In this document: positions 1 to 7,080 of the stretch, piece by piece | Position numbering within the stretch: the stretch's first letter is position 1 | Layout: each line of letters begins with the position of its first letter | Position numbers and translations under genes: made by a program | Notes under the pieces: generated by a model | What the model saw: only the letters and a program-made list of their open reading frames with translations | Database searches by the model: none | Told to the model about the DNA's origin: nothing | Assembly (NCBI GenBank): GCA_964645285.1 | Contig: CAZYDR010000076.1 | Location: 1-17,539 of the forward strand | Direction of reading: 5' to 3' | DNA length: 17,539 nt | From: JAYZAP01 sp964645285 | GTDB lineage: Bacteria; Pseudomonadota; Alphaproteobacteria; JAAXGF01

Positions 1-49
1 TAAATTCAATTAGTTAATGTATGTAGTTGGACGGCCCTGGACGGAAGTA

Positions 50-139
50 TGGCGGATGGGGTGGGATTCGAACCCACGAGAGGCGTGAACCCCTGCCGGT
101 TTTCAAGACCGGTCCCTTCAACCACTCGGGCACCCATCC
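50..139 (-). tRNA. tRNA-Ser (anticodon UGA)
   Basis: Read on the minus strand, a complete class II tRNA folds. The acceptor stem GGATGGG (139-133) pairs with CCCATCC (60-54), followed by discriminator G and a genomically encoded CCA (52-50). The T arm is GTGGG-TTCGAAT-CCCAC. The anticodon stem-loop CCGGT-CTTGAAA-ACCGG places TGA at 105-103, so it reads UCA codons (and other UCN by wobble). The long variable arm, about 17 nt, is typical of serine tRNA. The total length of 90 nt including CCA fits tRNA-Ser. Confidence 0.97.
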
Positions 140-148
140 GCTGAGGGT

Positions 149-177
149 GATATACGATCATTGTTCGGCGATTTCAC
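149..177 (-). promoter_or_regulatory. Possible promoter of the tRNA-Ser gene
   Basis: On the minus strand, GTGAAA (177-172) and TATATC (154-149) are separated by 17 bases and would start transcription a few bases before the mature tRNA 5' end at 139. The hexamers are only partial matches to the sigma70 consensus, so this is a positional inference. Confidence 0.3.
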
Positions 178-279
178 CGGATTTCTGCTATGCTAGTGAA
201 AACGTAGTGCAGGGGAAGGGGGAGTGCCATAGCCGACGACGTCATTCTTACAAGTGTTGACGACCGGGGTGTCGCCAAG

Positions 280-1020
280 GTGGCGATCAATCGGCCGGCG
301 GTTCGTAACGCCTATAATCGCGAGGTTATCCGTGCCCTGATTGACGCCTTCACGGCCCTGGCGGCGGACGCCACGGTTCGTATGGTGGTACTGCGCGGCA
401 ACGGCAAGCATTTCCAGGCCGGAGCCGACCTCAAATGGGTCAAGGCCAACCGTGACCTCCCCCTTGAGGAAAACGTCGCGGTGTCCATGGACATCACCAA
501 CGCGGTGCGTGGCCTCAACGAATTTCCCAAGCCGACGGTTGCTCTGGTTCATGGTGGCTGTTTTGGCGGCGGCGTCGGCATGGTGGCGTCCTGCGACGTG
601 GTGATTGCCTCGGAGGACGCCATATTCTCCATTACCGAGGCCCGTTGGGGGCTGGTCGCTGGGCCCATCCTGCCCCAGTTGATCGCCCGCATGGGGGTCG
701 CCCGGGTGCGGCGCTATGCCCTTAGTTGCGAGCGCTTCGATGCGCGTCGCGCCATGGAGGTAGGGATGGTTGACGAGGTCTGCCCGACCGGCGCGCTCGA
801 CGAGGCGGCGGCGCCGATCATCGAGGCCTTGCTCATGTCCGGCCCCGACGCGGCGGCTGAGACCAAACGACTCACCCTGGAGTTGGCTGGCCAGACCATT
901 GACGATGCCATGGCGCTGGAACTCGCCAAGGGCCATGCGGCCAAGCGCATGACCGACGAAGCCGTGGAAGGACTCGACAGTTTCATCGAGCGACGCAAGG
1001 CGGTGTGGTACCCCGAATAA
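280..1020 (+). CDS. Enoyl-CoA hydratase/isomerase, methylglutaconyl-CoA hydratase-like
   Basis: This is a crotonase-superfamily protein of 246 residues from the first usable start (GTG at 280). Oxyanion-hole segments are AGAD (47-50) and GGCFGGG (92-98). E120 in FSITEARWGL aligns with the first catalytic glutamate of enoyl-CoA hydratases, while the second glutamate position is not conserved, as in some bacterial relatives. HGGCFGGG and the ERFDA segment recall LiuC/AUH-type methylglutaconyl-CoA hydratases of leucine breakdown, but no other leucine-pathway gene is adjacent. The reading frame stays open upstream to 208 and encodes a normal crotonase N-terminus (ADDVILTSVDDRGVAKV). A purine-rich ribosome site (211-224) precedes an ATA codon at 229 where an ATG would be expected. 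The natural start is therefore probably lost or non-standard, and GTG 280 would delete the first beta strand. The gene is followed after 15 bases by the decayed deacetylase, suggesting a former operon. Confidence 0.8.
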   Translation: MAINRPAVRNAYNREVIRALIDAFTALAADATVRMVVLRGNGKHFQAGADLKWVKANRDLPLEENVAVSMDITNAVRGLNEFPKPTVALVHGGCFGGGVGMVASCDVVIASEDAIFSITEARWGLVAGPILPQLIARMGVARVRRYALSCERFDARRAMEVGMVDEVCPTGALDEAAAPIIEALLMSGPDAAAETKRLTLELAGQTIDDAMALELAKGHAAKRMTDEAVEGLDSFIERRKAVWYPE

Positions 1021-1035
1021 TCGGGGGAGGGGTCG

Positions 1036-1866
1036 ATGTGTTTCAGCGATGAGCGCGATGAGGTCGGCTATGGCCGTAATCCGCCTCAGGCCGATTGGCC
1101 GGGCGGGGCCCGGCTCGCCGTCAATTTCGTCATCAATATGAGGAAGGCTCGGAGCAGACCTAGCTTCGCGGTGATGATCGATAGGGGATCGCTCTGACCG
1201 AGGCGGCCGGGCCGGTAGTGCCCGAAGGAACGCCCGATCTCGGTGCCCGCTCCATGTTCGAATACGGCAGCCGGGTCGGCTTCTGGCGCCTGTGGCTCCA
1301 GTTCGAGGGCCGGGACATGGCGGTCACCGTGTTCGGCTGCGCCCAGGCTCTGGAGCACAGCCTGGAGGCCGCCGCGGCGATTCGGGAGTCGGATCACGAT
1401 GTTTGCGGCCACGGCTGGCGCTGGGTCGAGCATTTTCGCCTCGGCGAGGATGAGGAACGCGACCATATCGCGCGCGCCGTTGCCTCCCTCAAGAAAACCG
1501 TCGGGGAGCGGCCGCTAGGCTGGTATTGCCGCTACGCGCCGAGCGTCAACACCCGCCGCCTGCTGGTCGAGGAGGGCGGATTCCTCTACGACTCCGACGC
1601 CTATAACGATGAGTTGGCCTATTGGACCGAGGTCGAGGGCACGCCGCAACTGATCGTGCCCTATTCGCTGACCAAAAATGACACCCAGTTCAAGCGTGGC
1701 AACATGACCCAGGGCAACGACTTCTTCGGACTCATCAAGGGCGCCGTGGATATGCTTCGTGATGAGGGTGCCGAGATCCCCAAAATGATGTCCGTGGGCC
1801 TTCATTGCCGGCTTATCGGCCACCCAATCGTCCATCCGGCTACTCCCACCAACGGGTACCTCAAAA
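1036..1866 (+). pseudogene. Decayed PuuE/allantoinase-type polysaccharide deacetylase
   Basis: The gene starts at ATG 1036 behind a GGGGGAGGGG ribosome site and reads MCFSDERDEVGYGRNPPQAD, then WPGGARLAVNFVIN, the usual N-terminus of the allantoinase-like NodB deacetylase family. At about 1136 one base is missing: the family's NYEEGSE continues in another frame, beginning TAT GAG GAA at 1137. In that frame two TAG codons (1161-1163 and 1182-1184) interrupt the gene. It is then open through FEYGSRVGFWRL, the CGHGWRWVE segment, GERPLGWY, EEGGFLYDSDAY and MMSVGLHCRLIGHP (near 1821). The family normally runs about 35-40 residues further; here homology stops and a different protein's tail follows. 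The original enzyme would hydrolyse a C-N bond in a small amide or allantoin-like compound. Frame assignment comes from direct translation; the family call is recognition of motifs. Confidence 0.85.
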
Positions 1867-1954
1867 GAAAACCCTCAAGAATCTGGAACTGCTCGCCACC
1901 AAGATCATTCCCCACTTCGAGAAGCGGGCACGGGAGAACGCGGCGGCGGACTAA
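1847..1954 (+). pseudogene. 3' remnant of an LLM-class flavin-dependent monooxygenase
   Basis: In a frame different from the deacetylase, the bases up to the TAA at 1952-1954 encode KTLKNLELLATKIIPHFEKR and then ARENAAAD. This is the characteristic C-terminal helix of luciferase-like (bacterial luciferase, LLM) flavin monooxygenases, where LELLA.KV.P.F closes the barrel. Only about 35 residues remain, fused directly behind the deacetylase fragment, so an internal deletion probably removed the deacetylase end and most of the monooxygenase. The stop overlaps by 4 bases the stop of the convergent acyl-CoA ligase gene. The segment is short, so the family call is moderately secure and a function can be excluded. 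Confidence 0.65.
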
Positions 1955-4065
1955 ACGGTCTGAACGATCAGGGCATCGACGACGGTGACGCCCTGGCCGG
2001 CCGGGTGGACCATGACCGGGTTGATGTCGATTTCCTCGATAGCGTCGCGGTGTGCCCAGGCGAAGCGTGACAGACCTATCATAAGATCGATCAGGGCTTC
2101 CACGTCGGCGGGTGCCGCGCCGCGCACGCCGGTCAGCATGGGCCAGCCTTTGAGGCTCTCCAGCATATCGCGGGCGTCGTCCGGTCCCAGGGGCGCTGGG
2201 GCAAAGGCGACATCGCCCATGACTTCGACGAACACGCCCCCCAGCCCGATCATGATGAGCGGTCCGAACCGGGGATCCACGGTGACGCCGAGGATGATCT
2301 CGACCCCCGGTGGCGCCATTTCCTGTATCAGAATACCGTCGATCGTGGCGTCGGGCGCGACCTTGCCGACTCGTTCCATGATGGTTTGGTAGGCATCGCG
2401 AACGGCGGCCTCGGAATTGAGGTCGAGAGCAACACCGCCGGCGTCCGACTTGTGAAGGATGTCCTGCGATTGGATTGTAAGCGCCACCGGTTTACCTGAC
2501 TGGCGGTAGAGCGTCGCGGCGACATCGGCGGACTTCACCAGAGCGTGGTCACCGGTTGTGACACCGAAGGGTGCAAGCAGCGGGTAGGCCTCGTGCTCGG
2601 GCAATATGTGGCGGTCGGGCAGGAGCGACGCTTCATCGTCTGGCATGGCGACGGGTTTGCGTTCGCGCAACACTCGGCTTCGCGCCAAGGCACTGATCAC
2701 CCGTACGGCGGCGCGGGCGTCGGTCAGCAGGGGCAGGCCGGCGCGCTCCATGGTCCGGCGCAGGTCATCCGTGGGCGGCGTGTAGCACCAGAAGATGATA
2801 GGCTTAGCGAAATTTCGGTCGAGGGCGGCGAGGGTAGCGACTTGTTCGTCGGTGGTGTTTTCGGTATGGCCCGAGACGGCGGCAATGATGGCGTCGATCT
2901 CGGTCGAGGCGGCGACCATGCCGGCCAGCCCGGCATAGCCGATGCGGCGGATCGCCTGGGCCGTGGTGTCCACCGGGTTGCTCGACTCGCCATAGGACGG
3001 CATCACCGCTTCCAGCTTAGCGCGGGTGGCGTCGTCGAGGGTCGGGATGAGCAACCCGGCCTCTTCGCACAAGTCGGCGACTAGCCCGGCTCCGCCGCCC
3101 GTGGATGAACAGACCCCGACCCGATACCCGGCCGCGGTTTTGGACGCGCAGGCCACCAGGGCGCCGGCCAGGGCTACGGCTTCCTCGGTGCTGACCGCCT
3201 CGACAATGTTGTAGCGGCGGAACACGGCGCTGTACCCGGCATCGCCGTCGGCTAAAGCGCCGGTATGGGATGCCGCCGCCCGACGCCCGGCGAACGACCG
3301 TCCGGCACGCAGCACGACCACGGGCTTGGCGCCGGCCAGGGCCCGTTCGGCGAAGCGGATGAATCCGGGTCCGTCGCGGACCTCCTCGAGAAACAGTAGA
3401 TAGCCTTCGGCGCGGTCCTCGTCGATCAGGTGATTGAGATAGTCGCTCAGGGTCAGGCCGGCCTCGTTGCCGGTGGTGATGACCCGGTCGACGGGGATAG
3501 CGCTGGCCAGGGCGGCGTCGAACAGGCCGAATCCCAGGGCGCCCGACTGAGTGACGATGGCCAGCCCCCGACCGGCCGGGGCCGGGCGCGGTAACACCGG
3601 GTCGAGACCCTGGGCAACCGGGCTGAAGGTGGCGGCCAGGCCGCTGCGGGTATCGACGATGCCCTGGCTGTTGGGGCCGCACAGAGCGATGTAGTTGTCC
3701 GCCGCGACGCGCTTCATCTCGGCCTGCAACGCCCGGCCTTGGTCCGAGCCTTCCTCGGCGAAGCCCGAGGCGATGACGATGGCGGCGCGGACTCCGGTTT
3801 TGGCGCAGTCCTCTAGCACCGAGGGACAGGCTTCGGCGGGGGCGATCAGTGCGGCTAGATCGATGGGTCCCGGGGCCTTGGAAATATGGTCGTAGGTCTT
3901 GTGCCCGAAAACCTCCGCCGATGACCGGCTGATGGCATGGACCGGGCCGTCGAAGCCGTGTCGCAGGATGGTCTTCATGAACATGCCACGGATGGTCGTG
4001 GTATCGTCCGAGGCGCCGATGACGGCGACCGAGCGGGGCGCGAGAAGCGCTGACAGGTCGGCCAT
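1951..4065 (-). CDS. Acyl-CoA ligase (NDP-forming), fused alpha-beta type
   Basis: The 704-residue protein belongs to the acetyl-CoA synthetase (ADP-forming)/acyl-CoA ligase family, which makes an acyl-CoA from a carboxylic acid, CoA and ATP, or runs in reverse. An N-terminal CoA-binding domain (SVAVIGAS, 12-19) is followed by two succinyl-CoA-synthetase-like domains with CGPNSQG (129-135), VTQSGALG (171-178), TTGNEAGLT (198-206) and AAASHTGALADGD. H267 in SHTGA matches the phosphorylated histidine of the alpha subunit. The C-terminal third is an ATP-grasp domain with ILHKSDAGGV and EIDINPV. The full fused length is intact. It is the last gene of the minus-strand operon, 8 bases after the acyl-CoA dehydrogenase stop and without a clear ribosome site of its own, which suggests translational coupling. 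In this setting it likely activates the pathway's acid substrate; which acid is unknown. Confidence 0.9.
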   Translation of the reverse strand: MADLSALLAPRSVAVIGASDDTTTIRGMFMKTILRHGFDGPVHAISRSSAEVFGHKTYDHISKAPGPIDLAALIAPAEACPSVLEDCAKTGVRAAIVIASGFAEEGSDQGRALQAEMKRVAADNYIALCGPNSQGIVDTRSGLAATFSPVAQGLDPVLPRPAPAGRGLAIVTQSGALGFGLFDAALASAIPVDRVITTGNEAGLTLSDYLNHLIDEDRAEGYLLFLEEVRDGPGFIRFAERALAGAKPVVVLRAGRSFAGRRAAASHTGALADGDAGYSAVFRRYNIVEAVSTEEAVALAGALVACASKTAAGYRVGVCSSTGGGAGLVADLCEEAGLLIPTLDDATRAKLEAVMPSYGESSNPVDTTAQAIRRIGYAGLAGMVAASTEIDAIIAAVSGHTENTTDEQVATLAALDRNFAKPIIFWCYTPPTDDLRRTMERAGLPLLTDARAAVRVISALARSRVLRERKPVAMPDDEASLLPDRHILPEHEAYPLLAPFGVTTGDHALVKSADVAATLYRQSGKPVALTIQSQDILHKSDAGGVALDLNSEAAVRDAYQTIMERVGKVAPDATIDGILIQEMAPPGVEIILGVTVDPRFGPLIMIGLGGVFVEVMGDVAFAPAPLGPDDARDMLESLKGWPMLTGVRGAAPADVEALIDLMIGLSRFAWAHRDAIEEIDINPVMVHPAGQGVTVVDALIVQTV

Positions 4066-4073
4066 GACGGCGG

Positions 4074-5237
4074 CTATCGCAGGCCGAGACCGCGAGCGAT
4101 GATGCCGCGGAGGATTTCGTTGGTGCCGCCCTGGATGGTCAGTTTGGGTGCGATTTGGGTGGCCCTGGTCAGCGTCTCCGAGAAAGCTTCGCGGGCCTCG
4201 AAGTCAGCATCGACACCGGCGGCGAGCTGGCGGGCGATCTCCGGCAGGCGCTGCTCCCAGTCGTTGCCGCGCTCCTTGACCAGCGACGCCTGGACCGCCA
4301 CGTCATGCCCTTCGGCCATCATGGCGGCCACGGTCATGGACATCTGGCGGAAACCGTGGAGGTTGGCGGTCAGCCGGCCTAGGCCCTCGGCGGTGGCGGC
4401 GTCGGGTGCCGGCCCGGCGAGGCGCATCAAGGACGGCACCATGAAATAGGTCTCGAGAAAACGCTCTGGGCCGCTGCGCTCGAATGCCAGTTCGCCGGAC
4501 GCCTGACGCCATGCCAGGTCGCGCATGCCGAGCAGGTGGTCGGCGGGCAGGTAAACATCGTCGAAGATGACCTGGTTGAATTCATGCTCGCCGTTGATGA
4601 ACGGGATCGGGTTGATGGTGATACCCGGCGCCTTGAGGTCGACGAGGAACTGGGTCAGGCCGTGGCGGCGGTCGTCGGGATTGACCGGCGTGGTGCGAAA
4701 AATGCCGATCATGTAATCGCTGATATGAGCCAGGGAGATCCATACCTTGGTGCCGTTGAGGCGCCAGCCGCCGTCCTCGGCAGGCTCGGCCTTGGCCTTG
4801 GCGGCGAACAAGTCGCTGCCTGAATCCGGCTCGCTCATGCCGATGCAGAAGGTCAGCTCGCCCCGGGCAATGCGCGGCAGGATGTCGGCCTTCAGAGCTT
4901 CGCTGCCGTGATTGAGAATGACCGGCCCGCTTTGCCGGTCGGCCACGAAGTGGGAGCGGGTCGGGGCGCGGGCGACGAGCAACTCTTCGGTGACCACGTA
5001 GCGTTCCAGGTAGCTGCGCTCACCGCCGCCGTATTGCTTGGGCCAGGTCATACCGAGCCAACCACGGGCGCCGAGCTTGCGGCTGAACTCCCGGTCGGCG
5101 CCGATGCGTGGGCTCGGATCATTCGGATCGAAACTGCCGGCGACGATTTCCTCGGCGAGGAATTGGCGAACCTCGGTCCGCAGGGTCTCCATGACCTCGG
5201 GCTTGGGTTGGTAGTCGAAAGCGACCTGGGCGGTCAT
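4074..5237 (-). CDS. Acyl-CoA dehydrogenase, catalytic (large) subunit
   Basis: This is a flavoprotein of 387 residues that introduces a double bond alpha-beta to a CoA thioester and passes electrons to ETF. The FAD/substrate segment CIGMSEPDSGSD spans 131-142. In the C-terminal motif IQGGTNEI (368-375) the glutamate used as base by medium-chain enzymes is glycine. E253 in LAFERSG instead matches the alternative base position seen in isovaleryl-CoA dehydrogenase and in heteromeric FadE proteins. The frame extends upstream to 5360, but ATG 5237 (MTAQVAFDYQ) is chosen because its ATGA overlaps the stop of the preceding gene by 4 bases and homology starts there. It probably pairs with the product of that preceding gene in an alpha2beta2 complex. 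Confidence 0.92.
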   Translation of the reverse strand: MTAQVAFDYQPKPEVMETLRTEVRQFLAEEIVAGSFDPNDPSPRIGADREFSRKLGARGWLGMTWPKQYGGGERSYLERYVVTEELLVARAPTRSHFVADRQSGPVILNHGSEALKADILPRIARGELTFCIGMSEPDSGSDLFAAKAKAEPAEDGGWRLNGTKVWISLAHISDYMIGIFRTTPVNPDDRRHGLTQFLVDLKAPGITINPIPFINGEHEFNQVIFDDVYLPADHLLGMRDLAWRQASGELAFERSGPERFLETYFMVPSLMRLAGPAPDAATAEGLGRLTANLHGFRQMSMTVAAMMAEGHDVAVQASLVKERGNDWEQRLPEIARQLAAGVDADFEAREAFSETLTRATQIAPKLTIQGGTNEILRGIIARGLGLR

Positions 5238-6304
5238 GGCGCGGCCACCGCGCCGGCGGTCAGGGTAGGCCAATGAGCGGCGTCGCCGTTGGCAGCCATG
5301 CTTTGGCCCAACAGGGTGGCCCAGTCTGACTCGTTGCCGAAGTCGTCGCGCCAGGCCCACAGGTGCTGGGTATAGCGGTGCAGCAGGTGCTCTTCGGTGT
5401 AGCCGATGGCGCCGAACACCTGATGGGCGATGCGGGCGCCTTCGTAGGCCGCCTCGCCGGCCCGCACCTTGGCGCAGGCCGTAGTGAAGAACGCCCGTTC
5501 GTCGTCCTGACTCAATCCGGCCATGGCATCGTCGGCGACCACCGAGGCGACGGCGGTCTCCCCGGCGAAGGTCGCCAGGTGATGCTGGACCGCCTGGAAC
5601 TTGCCGATCGGCCGGCCGAAGGCGTTGCGGTCGCTGGCATATTCCACCGTGTGTTCAAGCACCGCCGCCATGGCGCCGGCGATTTGACAGGCGTGCAAGG
5701 CGGCGCCGGCCGTGACGCCATCGAACGGTCTGCCATGGGACATCTGGCCCAGCGCTTCCGGCTTGGTGTTGTCGAAGCGAACACGGACGCGCCGGTCGCC
5801 GGCATAGTCGCGCCGGGTCGCCTCGACGTGGTCCGTGAGATCGAGACGCGCCACGGCCAGGACGCCCGACGGTCCTTCGGCCAGGACGACGGCATTGGCG
5901 CTGTCATCGGCCAGGGGGATTTCCGTAATCGTACCCGTTAGACGACCGTCGTCGCCAATCGCAATGGTCTCACCAGGCCGGGTCGGGGCGAAGGCCATCA
6001 TACCGGACACCAGGTCGAGTCCGGCGAGTCCGGTCCAGCGGTTGGCCAGCATGGTTTCGACCAAGGGAACGGCGACAGCGTAACCGCCAGCGACCCGGGC
6101 GATGCGACCGACAGCTTCGGCGTCGAGCCCGGCTCCGCCGGCAGCTTCCGGCGCCCAGGCCTGGGGAATGCCGGCGTCCTCCAACGCACTCCACAGGCGT
6201 TGACGCCAGCTATCGTCGGGCTCCAGGGCGATGGCCTGGGGGTCCGCCAGATCAGTGAACAGGCGTCCGACCGTGGCGGCGATGAGGTCGAGTTCTTCGC
6301 TCAC
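5234..6304 (-). CDS. Acyl-CoA dehydrogenase, small/degenerate subunit
   Basis: The 356-residue protein has the acyl-CoA dehydrogenase fold, clearest in its C-terminal half: RNAFGRPIGKFQAVQHHLA (226-244, FAD-contacting R226 and Q237) and VFGAIGYTEEHLLHRY (296-311). The N-terminal and middle domains are poorly conserved and lack the usual SEPxxGSD segment. This pattern is typical of the beta partner in heterotetrameric acyl-CoA dehydrogenases such as actinobacterial FadE pairs, where one subunit supplies the catalytic glutamate and both share the FAD sites. The start is GTG at 6304 with only a weak ribosome site, 3 bases after the crotonase stop. Its end overlaps the catalytic subunit's start (ATGA), which supports one-to-one expression. 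Confidence 0.9.
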   Translation of the reverse strand: MSEELDLIAATVGRLFTDLADPQAIALEPDDSWRQRLWSALEDAGIPQAWAPEAAGGAGLDAEAVGRIARVAGGYAVAVPLVETMLANRWTGLAGLDLVSGMMAFAPTRPGETIAIGDDGRLTGTITEIPLADDSANAVVLAEGPSGVLAVARLDLTDHVEATRRDYAGDRRVRVRFDNTKPEALGQMSHGRPFDGVTAGAALHACQIAGAMAAVLEHTVEYASDRNAFGRPIGKFQAVQHHLATFAGETAVASVVADDAMAGLSQDDERAFFTTACAKVRAGEAAYEGARIAHQVFGAIGYTEEHLLHRYTQHLWAWRDDFGNESDWATLLGQSMAANGDAAHWPTLTAGAVAAP

Positions 6305-6307
6305 GAT

Positions 6308-7078
6308 CTAGGTCTCTGTGAAGTTGGGTGGGCGGCGTTCGCTCATGGCGACGACGCCTTCTTTATAGTCGTCGGTATTGCGCAGCTCAAGTTGCTCTTC
6401 GAGTTCGTGGCGTAGCATTTGCTCCACATCGTCAGTCAGGCTACCCCGCTGGGTGGCGCGGGTCGAACGCACGGCGAGGGGAGCGTTGCCGGCAATCTCC
6501 GCCGCCAGGGCCACGGCGCTCGTACGCACATCGCCTTGCGGCACTAGCTGGTCGACCAGGCCAATACGCGCCGCTTCCTCGCCGCCCATGCGCCGGCTGG
6601 TCAACAGCATCATGGACGCCGCCTGAACGCCGATGACCCGGGGCAGACTGACGCTGAGGCCGAAGCCGGGATGAAACCCCAGCTTGGTAAAATTGGCGCT
6701 GAGGCGAGCCTCGGGACAGGCGATCCGGAAGTCCGCTGTCATGGCGAGGCCGAGGCCGCCGCCGATAGCAGCGCCATGGACGGCCGCGACCATAGGCTTC
6801 GCGAAGCGGAAGATGCGGACGCCTTGTTCGTAGACCGAAGCGGCGGCCGGCCTGGCCCCCGACAGTACCGAGCGGCTCGGGCTGGTAAGATCGGCGCCGG
6901 CGCAGAACGACTTGCCCTCGGCGGCCAGCACCACTGCGCGGCAAGCCGGGTCGGCCTCGAGTTCGGCGAGGGCGTCGGCGATGGCGCGCAACAAGTCGAG
7001 GTCAAAGAAGTTATGGGGCGGCCGCCGCATCTCAACGATGCTGACGTAGTTCTCCGTGGTTACGGCGATATCGCTCAT
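6308..7078 (-). CDS. Crotonase-family protein (enoyl-CoA hydratase/isomerase-like)
   Basis: This is a 256-residue crotonase-fold protein with intact oxyanion-hole segments (CAGAD, 59-63, and AAIGGGLGLA, 103-112), so it should bind and polarise an acyl-CoA thioester. The two catalytic glutamates of enoyl-CoA hydratase are both absent. The expected PE(I/V) site reads NFTKLG with F130 at the glutamate position, and the AMEM helix position reads ASMM (M156). It may therefore be an isomerase, a hydrolase or another crotonase-type enzyme rather than a simple hydratase. ATG 7078, two bases after the upstream TGA, is preferred over TTG 7084, which overlaps that stop. It sits between the FAD dehydrogenase and the acyl-CoA dehydrogenase pair in the operon. 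Confidence 0.88.
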   Translation of the reverse strand: MSDIAVTTENYVSIVEMRRPPHNFFDLDLLRAIADALAELEADPACRAVVLAAEGKSFCAGADLTSPSRSVLSGARPAAASVYEQGVRIFRFAKPMVAAVHGAAIGGGLGLAMTADFRIACPEARLSANFTKLGFHPGFGLSVSLPRVIGVQAASMMLLTSRRMGGEEAARIGLVDQLVPQGDVRTSAVALAAEIAGNAPLAVRSTRATQRGSLTDDVEQMLRHELEEQLELRNTDDYKEGVVAMSERRPPNFTET

Positions 7079-7080
7079 TC

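Noticed and set aside
30..47. Direct repeat GGACGG-CCCT-GGACGG downstream of the tRNA as a terminator.
   Set aside because: The copies are direct, not inverted, so they do not form a hairpin; no T-run follows on the minus strand.
193..936. A 247-codon minus-strand frame opposite the first enoyl-CoA hydratase.
   Set aside because: The plus strand holds conserved crotonase motifs; the antisense product is low-complexity and unrecognised.
5238..5360. N-terminal extension of the catalytic acyl-CoA dehydrogenase to a start at 5360.
   Set aside because: The extra 41 residues are arginine-rich, overlap the end of the preceding gene, and lie before the family's normal start at ATG 5237 with its ATGA overlap.
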